From assembly GCA_036383895.1 (NCBI GenBank), contig DASVNK010000075.1, positions 183,192-247,191 on the forward strand: 64,000 nucleotides of DNA, in the 5' to 3' direction. Below the pieces are notes generated by a model that ran no database searches, was not told where the DNA came from, and saw nothing but the letters and a program-made list of their open reading frames with translations. Each line of letters opens with the position of its first letter. Position 1 is the stretch's first letter. Made by a program: the position numbers and the translations under genes. Origin of the DNA: DASVNK01 sp036383895. GTDB lineage: Bacteria; Verrucomicrobiota; Verrucomicrobiia; Limisphaerales; SXQI01. Shown here one piece after another: positions 17,440 to 27,075 of the stretch.

Positions 17440-18189
17440 ATGCTGTTGCTTTTAGATATTGGAAACACGCACACGCATGTTGGGATTGCCGACGACATTC
17501 AGGTGGTGCGGCAGAGGAATTTCGATACGAAACGGTGGCGCAGTGGAGAGACAGGGAGAGCAATTCGGCAGTTTGCAGGCGCAACAAAGTTGAGCGGGGC
17601 TTGCTTCTGCAGCGTAGTGCCAGCGACATCGCCTCATTGCGCGAAGTTATTGCGCGGACTGAAGGTTGATTTTCTTCAGCTGAATTCAGACACACTACAG
17701 GGAGTGGGAATCAATTATCCGAAGCCGAAAACCATCGGCGCGGACCGGCTCGCAAACGCGCTGGCGGTTAAACAGCTCTGCGGTGCCCCGGCACTTGTGG
17801 TGGATTTCGGAACCGCCGTGACCTTCGACGTCGTAGATCGTGCGGGCGACTATATTGGAGGCATAATCGCGCCCGGGCTATCCGCGATGACCGATTACTT
17901 GCACGAGAAGACGGCGTTGCTGCCAAAAATAAAAATTCGGGAGCCGGGCGGGGTGATCGGCAAGAACACGGAGCAGGCCATGCTGATCGGTGCGGTACAT
18001 GGTTATCGCGGACTGATTCGTGGGCTAATCGCAGAGTTGAAGAGAGAGCTGGGCGCGCGAAAACTGCCGGTGATAGCGACAGGTGGTTATGCAGAATTGA
18101 TCGCCGACGGAATGCCGGAAATCAGCGCGGTTCATCCCTGGCTCACGTTGGAAGGCTTGCGGCTGGCTTCGGGAGGGAAGGAACGCTGA
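17440..18189 (+). CDS. coaX: Type III pantothenate kinase
   Basis: 249 residues. CoaX phosphorylates pantothenate in coenzyme A synthesis; type III enzymes have an ASKHA fold. N-terminal phosphate loop 'LLLDIGNTHTHVG', 'GADRLANALAV', 'ALVVDFGTAVTFDVVD' with the catalytic Asp (in GADR) and 'GGIIAPGLSAM' are all present, as is the C-terminal 'PVIATGGYAELI'. It ends the nadC-birA-coaX operon. Its last 58 nt overlap the 3' end of the convergent glycosyltransferase gene. Confidence 0.95.
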   Translation: MLLLLDIGNTHTHVGIADDIQVVRQRNFDTKRWRSGETGRAIRQFAGATKLSGACFCSVVPATSPHCAKLLRGLKVDFLQLNSDTLQGVGINYPKPKTIGADRLANALAVKQLCGAPALVVDFGTAVTFDVVDRAGDYIGGIIAPGLSAMTDYLHEKTALLPKIKIREPGGVIGKNTEQAMLIGAVHGYRGLIRGLIAELKRELGARKLPVIATGGYAELIADGMPEISAVHPWLTLEGLRLASGGKER

Positions 18190-19412
18190 AGATTTCGATA
18201 CTGGAGAAGCAGATCGCGGGCGTTCTCGCGTGAACTTCCGATCAGTGCTTTCGCGGATAACATGAGTTCACCAGGTCCGTAGGAGGTATCGCGAGCATGA
18301 TGTATGTATTTCATGGCGAGGAATCCATCGAACCACCGAAAGAAGCGTGCGCGAAATGTTTCGAGGGTGGCGGTGTGTTTCCGCAGCTCGGCGAGAACTT
18401 GCGAAGTGTTGTGGGAATTTAGGAACGACTCAAGAGGAGCAGCGACTTTTTCGAGCGGCGAATCGAAATGGCGCAAAGCATCGACAAGGGCGAAAAGTTC
18501 CTTGAGATCTTCGAAGGCACGAAGGGGATAGGTTTCGAGTTTGCCGGTAGACAGAAACTCGCGGACGGCGCGACCGGTGCCGAATGGAACGCGTTTGGAA
18601 TCCCGCGGGCTGGGGATGACGCGTGTCGTGTTTATCTCGCCGAAGTTTCCAAGGGGTATGATTTTGTGCAGGAAATAAAAATCTTCGCCGGCTTGTCGTT
18701 TGTTCATGCCGCCTTGCTGCAAATAGGCACTCGCGCGAACCGCCATGCTGGAACCGATCGTGTGGAATGCGTGCGGAAAATTGGCGAAGCGCAGCCCTTC
18801 GATATAGTAACGCAAATGCAGTTCGTAGCGGGTGATTGCATCGTAAATTCCAGCAGCCTCCGGCCCTTCCAGGGGATGTTCAAAGTAGATGCTGCAGCCG
18901 GGACTTTTCGTATTGCTCGAAAAATAATTCTCCACCTCAAGGAGGTAATTCGCATCACACGTACTATCTGCATCGAAGCATACGATCGGCGCATCGAGGT
19001 GCGAGAGTTGATCGAGGCGACAAAGTGCTTCGTCCATGCCGATCTTTCGCGCGAGCCCCACGCCTGCGTGTTTGCGGGGCAAATCCGGCGTGTGAAGGAA
19101 ATGAAAACGAAAAAAACGATCGCAATCTTCACGAGCCCATGACTCTGCTTGGTGCAATGAACGAAGGTTCTGCTGGAGCACCTCCGGAGGCCTGACGTCA
19201 CTCGAATTCACCACCACGATGACCTCGACCGCGCATTGTGGACGGTCGCAACGCCAAAGCGCCTCGAGTGATGAGAGAAGATTTGGTTCATTGAAGCACG
19301 GGATGACGATGACCATCCCCAAATGCGGGTGCGGTGGTTCAGAAATAAGCGGAGCCGGATGCCGAGCAAACCCGAATCGTTGAAAATAGTATGAAGCTTC
19401 GCGCGAACTCAC
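18132..19412 (-). CDS. Glycosyltransferase family 2-like protein
   Basis: 426 residues from a GTG start at 19412, which sits after the GNAT stop; ATG 19316 is an alternative giving 394 residues. The GT-A fold is shown by 'MVIVIPCFNEPNLL', 'APIVCFDADSTCDANYL' (metal-binding DxD-type site) and 'AGEDFYFLHKI' (ED acid of family 2). Acceptor and donor sugars are unknown. There is no membrane helix. It is convergent with coaX, overlapping it by 58 nt, so the C-terminus (SFPPEASRKPSNVSQG) is written over coaX codons. It lies 22 nt after the GNAT gene, likely the same operon. Confidence 0.85.
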   Translation of the reverse strand: MSSREASYYFQRFGFARHPAPLISEPPHPHLGMVIVIPCFNEPNLLSSLEALWRCDRPQCAVEVIVVVNSSDVRPPEVLQQNLRSLHQAESWAREDCDRFFRFHFLHTPDLPRKHAGVGLARKIGMDEALCRLDQLSHLDAPIVCFDADSTCDANYLLEVENYFSSNTKSPGCSIYFEHPLEGPEAAGIYDAITRYELHLRYYIEGLRFANFPHAFHTIGSSMAVRASAYLQQGGMNKRQAGEDFYFLHKIIPLGNFGEINTTRVIPSPRDSKRVPFGTGRAVREFLSTGKLETYPLRAFEDLKELFALVDALRHFDSPLEKVAAPLESFLNSHNTSQVLAELRKHTATLETFRARFFRWFDGFLAMKYIHHARDTSYGPGELMLSAKALIGSSRENARDLLLQYRNLQRSFPPEASRKPSNVSQG

Positions 19413-19434
19413 TCTGTTCCAGCTTCCCGGCGCG

Positions 19435-19890
19435 TTAGCCCGCCACGTTCTGAACAGCGCCAAACTTACCGCGGACCATGAAACGTTCGGGATTCGGCAG
19501 CGGCGTGAATCCGAGCTTCGCGTACACACCATGCGCGTCCTGGGTGGCGAGGAGCCAATTGCAATTCGTGAAATCGGGATGATTGAGCGCTGCGTGCACC
19601 ATTTGGCGCGCGAGTCCGCGGCCGCGATGTGGTGCATCGATCCACACGTCGCAGTGGTATGCAAAACGGGTCCGGTCTGAAACGACTCGAAGGAAACCAA
19701 CTTGCACGTTGTTTTTGAAAGCGCTGAACACAAGCGCGGAATTTTCGGCGGCGCGCTTCACCCGTTCGAGAGAGATGCCAGGCGTCCAGTAAGAAGAGGC
19801 GAGCCAGGAATGAACACGCGGCCAATCAACTTCGCACATGTCATTACTGAGACGATAGTCCGCCAGATGCGAATTAACTTCCGCTTGCAT
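19435..19890 (-). CDS. GNAT-family N-acetyltransferase
   Basis: 151 residues. The acetyl-CoA binding motif A is visible as 'DVWIDAPHRGRGLARQMVHAAL' (R/Q-x-x-G-x-G/A), with motif B 'WLLATQDAHGVYAKLGFTPL'. The sequence matches small GNATs that acetylate small molecules or peptides; the substrate is unknown. It lies just upstream of the GT2 gene on the same strand, 22 nt apart. Confidence 0.9.
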   Translation of the reverse strand: MQAEVNSHLADYRLSNDMCEVDWPRVHSWLASSYWTPGISLERVKRAAENSALVFSAFKNNVQVGFLRVVSDRTRFAYHCDVWIDAPHRGRGLARQMVHAALNHPDFTNCNWLLATQDAHGVYAKLGFTPLPNPERFMVRGKFGAVQNVAG

Positions 19891-19930
19891 CAGCTTGATG
19901 AAAGCAGCGTAAGAGCGTTTCGGAAAGGCG

Positions 19931-20131
19931 CTATTCGCTTAAGTCGAGTTCGTCCCAGCGTGTCGGTAAACCGTGCACATTCTGGATTGCGAGCAGCGCG
20001 TCACGACGGTGTTTTGCGGATTGCTTGGTTTCGCGTTTTGCCTCGGGCCACTCCAAAGGCAAGCCATGGACGCTCTCGTTCCCAAGCGATTTGCTGCGGG
20101 ATTCGGTCCCTCGTATGGCTCGGTCGATCAT
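19931..20131 (-). CDS. Small hypothetical basic protein
   Basis: 66 residues, rich in Lys/Arg/Glu (for example 'EWPEAKRETKQSAKHRRDALLAIQNVHGLPTRWDELDLSE'). No family, signal or membrane segment is seen. It sits 40 nt upstream of the GNAT gene on the same strand with an ATG start. It may be genuine, but its shortness limits confidence. Confidence 0.4.
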   Translation of the reverse strand: MIDRAIRGTESRSKSLGNESVHGLPLEWPEAKRETKQSAKHRRDALLAIQNVHGLPTRWDELDLSE

Positions 20132-20414
20132 AAATATATTATCGGCTAAAGCGGATTCGGACTCAACCGGGGCGCGCCTGATTCAGGGTCGCGTTCTTTG
20201 CTCCAAACGCGCCAAATCATTTAACGACTGGTCGAACCGCTCTTCGATCAGCAAATAGAAAGAAATATGCCGTTCTAAAGAAGAAACGAGACGATTTTAA
20301 AACCAACTTATTACCAACAGCTTACCTCATGAAAGAAGTTTTGATTGCGATGCGTTCTCTGATTTTTGTCCGGTTTTGTCCAGCGGCGGGTTTATACATG
20401 CGAAAAACGAGACA

Positions 20415-22097
20415 ATGACTGAGGTGCAACAGTTGCTCGCGGAATACGCGAAGAGCGGGTCGGAAGAAGCCTTCCGAGAGGTCGTGCACCGATACGTGAA
20501 CCTGGTCTACTCGACCGCAAATCGAATGGTGAACGGCGATTCGCACCTGGCGCAGGATGTTTCGCAGAAAGTGTTCGCGGACCTGGCCAAATTGGCGGGG
20601 AGCCTGGGGAGTGATGCGATGTTGGGGGGCTGGCTGCATCGGCACACCTGTTTCGTTGCGAGCAAGACGATGCGGAGTGAGCGGCGGCGCCAAGCGCGCG
20701 AACAACAGGCGGTGCAAATGAACGAACAGATGGATCACTCCGAAACAAACCTGAAAGCGATCACGCCATTGCTCGATGACGCGATCAACACCCTCGGTTC
20801 GCACGATCGGCAAGCGATCGTCCTTCGGTATTTCGAGCAGCGGGATCTGCGTGAGGTGGGCGTGGCGATTGGCAGCAACGAGGACGCGGCGCGGAAGCGG
20901 GTGAACCGCGCCTTGGAGAAGTTGCGTGATTTGTTAAGCCGCCGCGGCGTGGCGCTATCAACCACGGCACTTGCTTCGGCTCTGGGGGCGCAAGCGGTTT
21001 GTGCTGCGCCGCTGGGTCTTTCTGTGACGGTTGCGACTGCGGCGTTGTCGACCGCGGCCGCCGGCGGCGGCACAGCGATAACGATTTTACATCTTATGAG
21101 CATGACTAAATTACAGGGCGGAGTGATCGCGGCGGTCACGCTGGCGTTATCCATACCATTGGTGATTCAATATCGGAGCGCGGCGAGCTTGCGCGCCGAG
21201 AACGACACCTTGCGCGCGCAGGTGGAGCAGGTGGCTGCGTTGACGGAGGAAAACACGCGGCTCTCCAATCAACTGGCCGGCGCGCAGCAATCGACGCCGA
21301 CGCGCAGCAAAGAAGAGTTCAACGAATTGATGCGGTTGCGCGGGCAGGTAGGCACTTTGAAGAAAACCGCGGAAGAAGCCAACGCTGCCGCGGCCGCCGC
21401 CAAGCCGACCGGCGAGAGCGTTTTGAGTGGGGTGGCTGCCGATCCTGAGATGAGCGCGCAGATCCGCAACCAACAGAAGATGGCGATGGGGATGGTTTAC
21501 AAAGGCCTGGCCAAGAAGGCGAACCTCCCAGAGGAGAAGATGGAGGCGCTGCAAAATCTGCTCGCGGATGAAGTGATGGTGAACATTGATCACATCACCG
21601 CCGTGTTGAAGGAAGGCAAATCTGCTGAAGAAATTAATCGCATTTTCGGTGCGCAGGAGAAAGCGACTGAAGCGAAGGTGAAAGAATTGCTCGGGCCGGA
21701 AGCCTACGCGAAGTACAAAGAGTATAATACGCAGATGGCGAGCTATCTCACTGCTGAACAGTTCGAATCGATGATGTTAAAGGGTGACAACAAGAAGGCC
21801 CAGGCCAGGCAGTTGTTCGACTTGCTGGAACAGGAACGTCGCGCAGTGCTCGCCAGCCGCGGCCTCCCCGAGGATTATCAGCTCGTTCCCACCCTCAACT
21901 TCCGCAACATCGCTTCGGAAGACGAGGCCGCGAGAAACATCGCGCTGCTCGATGAAGTGTATGCCCAGGCCCAGGCGCGCGCCACGGACTTCCTTAGTCC
22001 GGAGGAAGTCGACAAATTCGCGGAGTTTCGCAAGCTCGCGGTGAAAAATAATCAACTGGCGATGACGCTCAATCGGAAGCTGATGGGGCCGAAGTAA
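20415..22097 (+). CDS. ECF-like sigma factor fused to membrane helix, coiled coil and C-terminal domain
   Basis: 560 residues. Residues 13-61 are sigma region 2 ('EEAFREVVHRYVNLVYSTANRM', 'DVSQKVFADLA'). Residues 115-176 are region 4 with the helix-turn-helix ('LGSHDRQAIVLRYFEQRDLREVGVAI'). An Ala/Gly-rich stretch (180-222) leads to a hydrophobic helix at about 235-252, then a heptad coiled coil (258-300) and an about 250-residue charged helical domain with no known motif. A sigma factor tethered in the membrane with an extracytoplasmic tail looks like a one-piece signal receiver. I recall such fusions from Verrucomicrobiota; the sensed signal is unknown. ATG 20415 is chosen as the first Met at the start of the sigma domain. 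Confidence 0.85.
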   Translation: MTEVQQLLAEYAKSGSEEAFREVVHRYVNLVYSTANRMVNGDSHLAQDVSQKVFADLAKLAGSLGSDAMLGGWLHRHTCFVASKTMRSERRRQAREQQAVQMNEQMDHSETNLKAITPLLDDAINTLGSHDRQAIVLRYFEQRDLREVGVAIGSNEDAARKRVNRALEKLRDLLSRRGVALSTTALASALGAQAVCAAPLGLSVTVATAALSTAAAGGGTAITILHLMSMTKLQGGVIAAVTLALSIPLVIQYRSAASLRAENDTLRAQVEQVAALTEENTRLSNQLAGAQQSTPTRSKEEFNELMRLRGQVGTLKKTAEEANAAAAAAKPTGESVLSGVAADPEMSAQIRNQQKMAMGMVYKGLAKKANLPEEKMEALQNLLADEVMVNIDHITAVLKEGKSAEEINRIFGAQEKATEAKVKELLGPEAYAKYKEYNTQMASYLTAEQFESMMLKGDNKKAQARQLFDLLEQERRAVLASRGLPEDYQLVPTLNFRNIASEDEAARNIALLDEVYAQAQARATDFLSPEEVDKFAEFRKLAVKNNQLAMTLNRKLMGPK

Positions 22098-22643
22098 TCA
22101 ATCGAGCAGGTCGCGCTCGAAATTCTGCAGGCTACGCATGACGCGGACCATCTCGATGGCGGTCCGCGCTGCTTCTGTCCCGCGGTTGTGTTCCTTGCCG
22201 AAGCATCGGACGCGCGCCTGTTCTTCGTTTTGGAAAAGGAGCACGCCGTGGATGATTGGTTTGCGTGATTGAATTTGGAGATCCGCGAGGGCATGGCTCA
22301 CCGAATCAGCGATGTTTTGCGCGTGTGACGTTTCGCCCTGGAAAATTGCGCCGAAACAAATGATCGCCTCGAACTCAGGATCGTTCGCTCGAGCGAGACG
22401 CGCGGCGACTACGGGAACTTCGAAGGAGCCGGGCACCCATACACACGCCGCATTCTGCACGCCGCCGGCCGCGAGCTCCTCCTGCGCGGATTGAACTAAT
22501 GCTTCCGTGTACTTCGCGTTGTAGCGTGCGCTCACGATCGCGACCGCCGCATTGGTCACCGGGCCGCTTAGTTCACTGATGGTTTTCAGCACGGCTTCAA
22601 CATTAAGTTCCTGCCCCGCCCGCGACGAGCCGATTGTGTGCAA
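22098..22643 (-). CDS. ribH: 6,7-dimethyl-8-ribityllumazine synthase
   Basis: 181 residues. It condenses the ribityl pyrimidine with dihydroxybutanone phosphate in riboflavin synthesis. Visible are 'VAIVSARYNAKYTEALVQSA', 'VWVPGSFEVPVVAARLA' and 'AIICFGAIFQGETSHAQNI', where His follows GETS as the catalytic base. The usual 'H-F-D/E-Y-V' after that His is replaced by 'HAQNIADSV', and the C-terminal 'GVLLFQNEEQARVR' is longer than in well-known enzymes, so this is a divergent branch. No riboflavin partner genes are near. The stop is directly next to the convergent sigma-fusion stop. Confidence 0.9.
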   Translation of the reverse strand: MHTIGSSRAGQELNVEAVLKTISELSGPVTNAAVAIVSARYNAKYTEALVQSAQEELAAGGVQNAACVWVPGSFEVPVVAARLARANDPEFEAIICFGAIFQGETSHAQNIADSVSHALADLQIQSRKPIIHGVLLFQNEEQARVRCFGKEHNRGTEAARTAIEMVRVMRSLQNFERDLLD

Positions 22644-22739
22644 GTAGCCGAAGCCTCAGTCGATTGATAAAATCGATGAAGGCTCCTTTATTTTCGATTC
22701 GCGAATATCGTCCAGAACTGCCGATAATGAGCTTAGAGA

Positions 22740-25709
22740 ATGACTTTCGTGCTCGTGATCATAGCGCTGGCCTTGATCGCGTATCTCGCGGGGCGCGTCC
22801 GTGAGATGCGCCAGGAGATTCGGAGCCTTGAACAGAGGTTGGATCGTGCCGACGTGGCGCTAAGCCGTTTGCAGCAATTCGGCAAGCCGGCTGAGGAAGA
22901 TGAAGAGAATGTTGGGTCGCGCCTTTTACAGGCACGTGAAGAAGAATCTGCGGAGGCAGCACAACACACGCCGATGGTCGTGCCAATTCAGCCGCGAGTT
23001 AACATTCCGCAGACGAGTTCTTACGCAGTCGCTGAACCACCTCAATTAGCGAGCGCCGAGCCGGTAGACCTACCGCCGCTGCTCGAAATGGCAGCCTCAG
23101 CGGAACCAGCACTGAGAACAAGCGATCCGATTTCCGAAAATTCTCGCTCCGTCCGCGCTCCAGAGTTTAATTGGGAACAGTTCCTCGGCGCAAAGATGCT
23201 CGCGTGGTTGGGAGGTCTTGCCCTTTTTGTCGGGATTGCTTTCTTCGTAAAGTATTCCTTCGACCGCAATTTGATCCCACCGTGGATGCGCGTAGCTGCT
23301 GGATTCGCGATCGGCTCCGGACTTGTTGTCGCCGGGCTCAGAATCCGTAAGAAAGATTACCTGATCACAGCGCAAACGCTGGTAGCAACCGGGGTCGTTA
23401 TTTTATATGCGGTGAGTTTCATCTCGCGGTCGCTCAATCACTTGATCGACACGTCCACCTTGTTCCTCTTGATGAGCGGAATCACCGTGGGCGCCTTCAG
23501 CCTCGCGATCCGACTGGATGCGCGAGTGGTGGCGGTGCTGGGGATGCTGGGTGGATTTCTCACGCCGCTGTTCGTCGGCTTCTCGCGCGAGCAACCGCTG
23601 GCATTGCTCGGTTATGTGCTCGTGCTTGATTGCGGGCTGCTGACCGTGGCGAAGAAGAAGGATTGGAAGTTTCTCATTCCGCTGGCTGGGATTGCCACGC
23701 TGCTGACGGAAGTGGTGTGGGTCACGACTGCGTTGCGCGCTGACAACCTGATTTCGACCCTGTTGATGTTTGGTGCGATTACAGCGGTGTTTGTTGCGAA
23801 TGTTCGATTTAATCCAGACGCCGATCAGAACGAGCCGCCCTCACTTTTTGCGGGTGTGCTGCAGTCGCTGGTGGTGCTCGGAACGTTTTGGTTCGTGCTG
23901 GCGAAATCGGAAGCGGCGATGTCGCCCATAATTCTTCTCTCCACATTGTTCTTCGGGAATGTCGCATTGATGGCTCTTTATGGAATGACGCTGCATGTCG
24001 TGCCGCTCATTTTTGCGGTGTCTGCTTGTGGCGGGTCGCTGGCGCTGTGGATCCACAAGACGGGCACGGTTCTTTCGGCGTGCATCGCAGCGCTGCTTTA
24101 CGCGGGACTCAACGCGCTCGTGCCTGCCTGGATCGCTAAGTGGCGTGATGCTTCGCGTGTGTGGCCGAACATCGCTTCCGTGGGTGGGATCGGTCTGATG
24201 CTCTTTGTGCTGTTCGGCAACGCGAACCCTGGGTGGTTCTTTTGGTGCGCATTGCTGGCGCTGAATGTGGTGTTGCTCGCGGTTGCTTTCATTCGGCGCA
24301 ATCTCGTGCTCGCGTTGTGCGGGACGATTGCCACCGCATTCCTGTCGCTCTACTGGATCACACACTTGGACCGAGCCGAATCCGCCGTCGTGCCACTGAT
24401 CATCATTGGCGCGTTTGCGCTGCTTTATTTCTTCGCGGCGCGACCGTTTGCGCGCGAAGCCGAGCCGCAGGATCCAAACGCAATTTACTTTCCTGCGATT
24501 CCTGCCGCGATTCCATTCTTTTTGATCGCGTTGTTGATGATGCGGTTGAATATCGGCGATCCAACGTTGCTCTTCGGCTTTGTTGTTCTGCTCAACCTGC
24601 TGCTGATCTTCGCGACGCCTGCGAAGGCCAGCATATTTCCCGTCGTCGGCTTCATCGGCACGTTCATGCTGGAGGCGATCTGGTTCACCACGGGAGGGCG
24701 AAATACTGCATCCATCGTGAGCCTTGCCTGGCAGATCGGGTTCTCTGTTTTGTTCACATTCTATCCTTTATTTCGGAAGAGATCTGAGACGGTCGATTGG
24801 ATTCCGTGGTCATTGGCTGCAATCGCGGGTCCGATGCATTTTCTATTCATTTACTGGACCACGCGCATGCTCTGGGGCGTATTACCGTACGCGGGAATTA
24901 TCCCGGCCGTTCTCGGGTTACCCGCAGCGATGATGTTCATGGTGACGCGCCGATTCGCCGCAGATGACGCGGAACGGAAGCGGTTCACGGGAATCTTCGG
25001 CGGAAGCCTGTTGTTTTTCATCACGCTGATCTTCCCGATTCAGTTCCATCGGCAATGGGTGACGTTGGGCTGGGCGCTAGAAGGGGCGGCGTTGATCTGG
25101 TTGAACCGGCGCGCGCCGACGAAATGGCTGGTGGCAGTTGGAACCGGCTTGCTTACAGTCGCATTCGTGCGCCTTGCGCTGAATCCGCTCGTGTTCCGTT
25201 ACTACGAGCGGAGCAATACGCCGCTCTGGAATTGGTATCTCTACACTTACGGAATTGTAGCCGCGGCGATGTTCGCAGCGGCGAAATGGTCAGCCAGCAG
25301 TGAAGGCGGCGTGCCGCTGAAAGGTTTGCTCAACGTCCTCGGCACCGTCCTTGTGTTCCTGTTGATTAATATCCAAATCGCAGACCTGTTCGCAACAGGA
25401 CCATACCTCGTCTTTGAATTCAGCGGCAACTTCGCGCGTGATATGACTTACTCGATTGCCTGGAGCCTATTTGCGCTGGCGTTGTTGATCATCGGGGTGA
25501 AACGCGAAGTTCCGGTGGTGCGCTACGCTGGACTTTTCTTGATGGGCCTCACGTTGCTGAAGCTGTTCCTGCATGATCTCACGCAGCTTGATGCGTTGTT
25601 CCGGATCGGCGCGTTCATCGGGGTGGCAATCATACTCATCTTTGCTTCGTGGATGTATCAGCGCTTCATCGCCGCGGCGAAAAAACAAAGCGAAAGCATG
25701 CCGCAATAG
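22740..25709 (+). CDS. DUF2339 multi-spanning membrane protein
   Basis: 989 residues. An N-terminal membrane helix (1-18) is followed by a short coiled coil (22-45) and an about 90-residue Pro/Ala/Glu linker, then about 25 membrane helices. The conserved beginning 'WEQFLGAKMLAWLGGLALFVGIAFFVKYSFDRN' (read across the first two helices) defines DUF2339. The function is unknown. The family is widespread in Gram-negatives as a single large gene. It is divergent from ribH (about 96 bp between) and followed 46 nt later by the Fe-S gene. Confidence 0.92.
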   Translation: MTFVLVIIALALIAYLAGRVREMRQEIRSLEQRLDRADVALSRLQQFGKPAEEDEENVGSRLLQAREEESAEAAQHTPMVVPIQPRVNIPQTSSYAVAEPPQLASAEPVDLPPLLEMAASAEPALRTSDPISENSRSVRAPEFNWEQFLGAKMLAWLGGLALFVGIAFFVKYSFDRNLIPPWMRVAAGFAIGSGLVVAGLRIRKKDYLITAQTLVATGVVILYAVSFISRSLNHLIDTSTLFLLMSGITVGAFSLAIRLDARVVAVLGMLGGFLTPLFVGFSREQPLALLGYVLVLDCGLLTVAKKKDWKFLIPLAGIATLLTEVVWVTTALRADNLISTLLMFGAITAVFVANVRFNPDADQNEPPSLFAGVLQSLVVLGTFWFVLAKSEAAMSPIILLSTLFFGNVALMALYGMTLHVVPLIFAVSACGGSLALWIHKTGTVLSACIAALLYAGLNALVPAWIAKWRDASRVWPNIASVGGIGLMLFVLFGNANPGWFFWCALLALNVVLLAVAFIRRNLVLALCGTIATAFLSLYWITHLDRAESAVVPLIIIGAFALLYFFAARPFAREAEPQDPNAIYFPAIPAAIPFFLIALLMMRLNIGDPTLLFGFVVLLNLLLIFATPAKASIFPVVGFIGTFMLEAIWFTTGGRNTASIVSLAWQIGFSVLFTFYPLFRKRSETVDWIPWSLAAIAGPMHFLFIYWTTRMLWGVLPYAGIIPAVLGLPAAMMFMVTRRFAADDAERKRFTGIFGGSLLFFITLIFPIQFHRQWVTLGWALEGAALIWLNRRAPTKWLVAVGTGLLTVAFVRLALNPLVFRYYERSNTPLWNWYLYTYGIVAAAMFAAAKWSASSEGGVPLKGLLNVLGTVLVFLLINIQIADLFATGPYLVFEFSGNFARDMTYSIAWSLFALALLIIGVKREVPVVRYAGLFLMGLTLLKLFLHDLTQLDALFRIGAFIGVAIILIFASWMYQRFIAAAKKQSESMPQ

Positions 25710-25755
25710 CGCTTGGCTTGCGACGGCGTGAGAAAGCTTTACCTTCTGGGCGCCG

Positions 25756-27075
25756 ATGACCGCCCAGGAATCGTACCTGAAGAAGCTCGATTACTCCGTA
25801 GTGCAGCAATGCATGCACTGCGGCCTTTGCCTGCCCACGTGCCCCACCTACGACGCGACCAAGCTGGAGCGGAACAGCCCGCGCGGACGCATTGCGCTGA
25901 TGCGTGCGATTGCAGACGACAAACTTGAGGCGACGCGCACCTTCGCTGAGGAAATGTATTTTTGCCTGGGTTGCCTTGCGTGCATGACGGCATGCCCGGC
26001 AGGAGTGAACTACGCCGAACTATTCGAGCACGCGCGCGCGGAAGCGGAACGCTCGCAGGTGCTCGCCGCGCCTCGTCGAAATCTGATCCGGAAGTTCACC
26101 ATTGGCTGGCTCTTCATGGACTTGGGCCGCATGCGTTTCGTGGGCCGATTAATGCGGTTGTATCAGCAGCTCGGGTTGGAAACGCTCGTGCGCAAGAGCG
26201 GAGTGATGCGATTTTTTCCGAAACGACTTCAGGAGCTCGAAGCGATGACCCCGCGCGTTCAGCCGCGTTTCTCGGCCGATCTGATTCCTCCGATTACCTC
26301 GGCGCGCGGTTCAAAGAAATACCGCGTCGCATTGCTCACCGGCTGCGCACAGGACCTCATCTTCAGCGATGTGAACCGGGATACGGCAGAAGTCCTCGCC
26401 GCCAACGGCTGCGAAGTGGTGACGCCGCGAAAGCAGGATTGCTGCGGCTCCCTGCACGCTCATAACGGCGAATGGGAACTCGCAAAGGTCCTCGCTCGCC
26501 GCAATATCGATCAATTCCCACCTAGTGAATTCGACGCGATCATCACCAACGCAGCCGGTTGCGGGTCGCACCTCAAGCATTACGAGACATTGCTCGCGGA
26601 CGATCCGTCGTACCTCTCACGCGCAATCGAATGGGACAAAAGGGTGAAGGACATTCACGAATGGCTCGCGCATATCGGAATCGAGAAACCCGCATCGAGC
26701 CAAGGTCAGAAAGTCACGTATCACGAAGCCTGTCACTTATGCCATGGGCAGAAAATCACCGCACAGCCGCGGGCAGTGCTTAAAACCATACCGGGTTTGG
26801 AATTGATCGAACTTCCCGAGAGCACCTGGTGTTGCGGAAGCGCCGGCATTTACAACATCATTCAGCCGGAAATGGCGAACGATCTGCTCGACCGGAAAAT
26901 TCAACGCATCAAAACGACTGGCGCAACAACAGTGGCCACCGGAAATCCAGGATGCCTTTTGCAGATCGTGAACGGAGCTAAAAAACACGGTTTAAACCTG
27001 CGAATCGCACACCCGATTACCTTGTTGGCCGAAGCGTATCGCGGAGAAAAAGGGAGCGCTAAGCCACCGCTTTAA
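25756..27075 (+). CDS. glcF: Glycolate-oxidase-type iron-sulfur subunit (GlcF-like)
   Basis: 439 residues. It carries two 4Fe-4S ferredoxin motifs at the start, C19-x2-C22-x2-C25-x3-C29P and C70-x2-C73-x2-C76-x3-C80P. These are followed by two CCG domains ('QDCCGSLHAHNGE' and 'STWCCGSAGIYN') that bind a noncubane cluster in heterodisulfide-reductase relatives. GlcF passes electrons from glycolate oxidation; related subunits serve lactate and glycerol-3-phosphate oxidation. The flavin subunits (GlcD/GlcE) are not here, so the partner is elsewhere. The symbol is by similarity only. It overlaps the convergent radical SAM gene by 17 nt. Confidence 0.85.
   Translation: MTAQESYLKKLDYSVVQQCMHCGLCLPTCPTYDATKLERNSPRGRIALMRAIADDKLEATRTFAEEMYFCLGCLACMTACPAGVNYAELFEHARAEAERSQVLAAPRRNLIRKFTIGWLFMDLGRMRFVGRLMRLYQQLGLETLVRKSGVMRFFPKRLQELEAMTPRVQPRFSADLIPPITSARGSKKYRVALLTGCAQDLIFSDVNRDTAEVLAANGCEVVTPRKQDCCGSLHAHNGEWELAKVLARRNIDQFPPSEFDAIITNAAGCGSHLKHYETLLADDPSYLSRAIEWDKRVKDIHEWLAHIGIEKPASSQGQKVTYHEACHLCHGQKITAQPRAVLKTIPGLELIELPESTWCCGSAGIYNIIQPEMANDLLDRKIQRIKTTGATTVATGNPGCLLQIVNGAKKHGLNLRIAHPITLLAEAYRGEKGSAKPPL

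Noticed and set aside
19413..19733. N-terminal extension of the glycosyltransferase gene
   Set aside because: It lies over the GNAT gene in another frame and has no matching sequence; the real start is after the GNAT stop.
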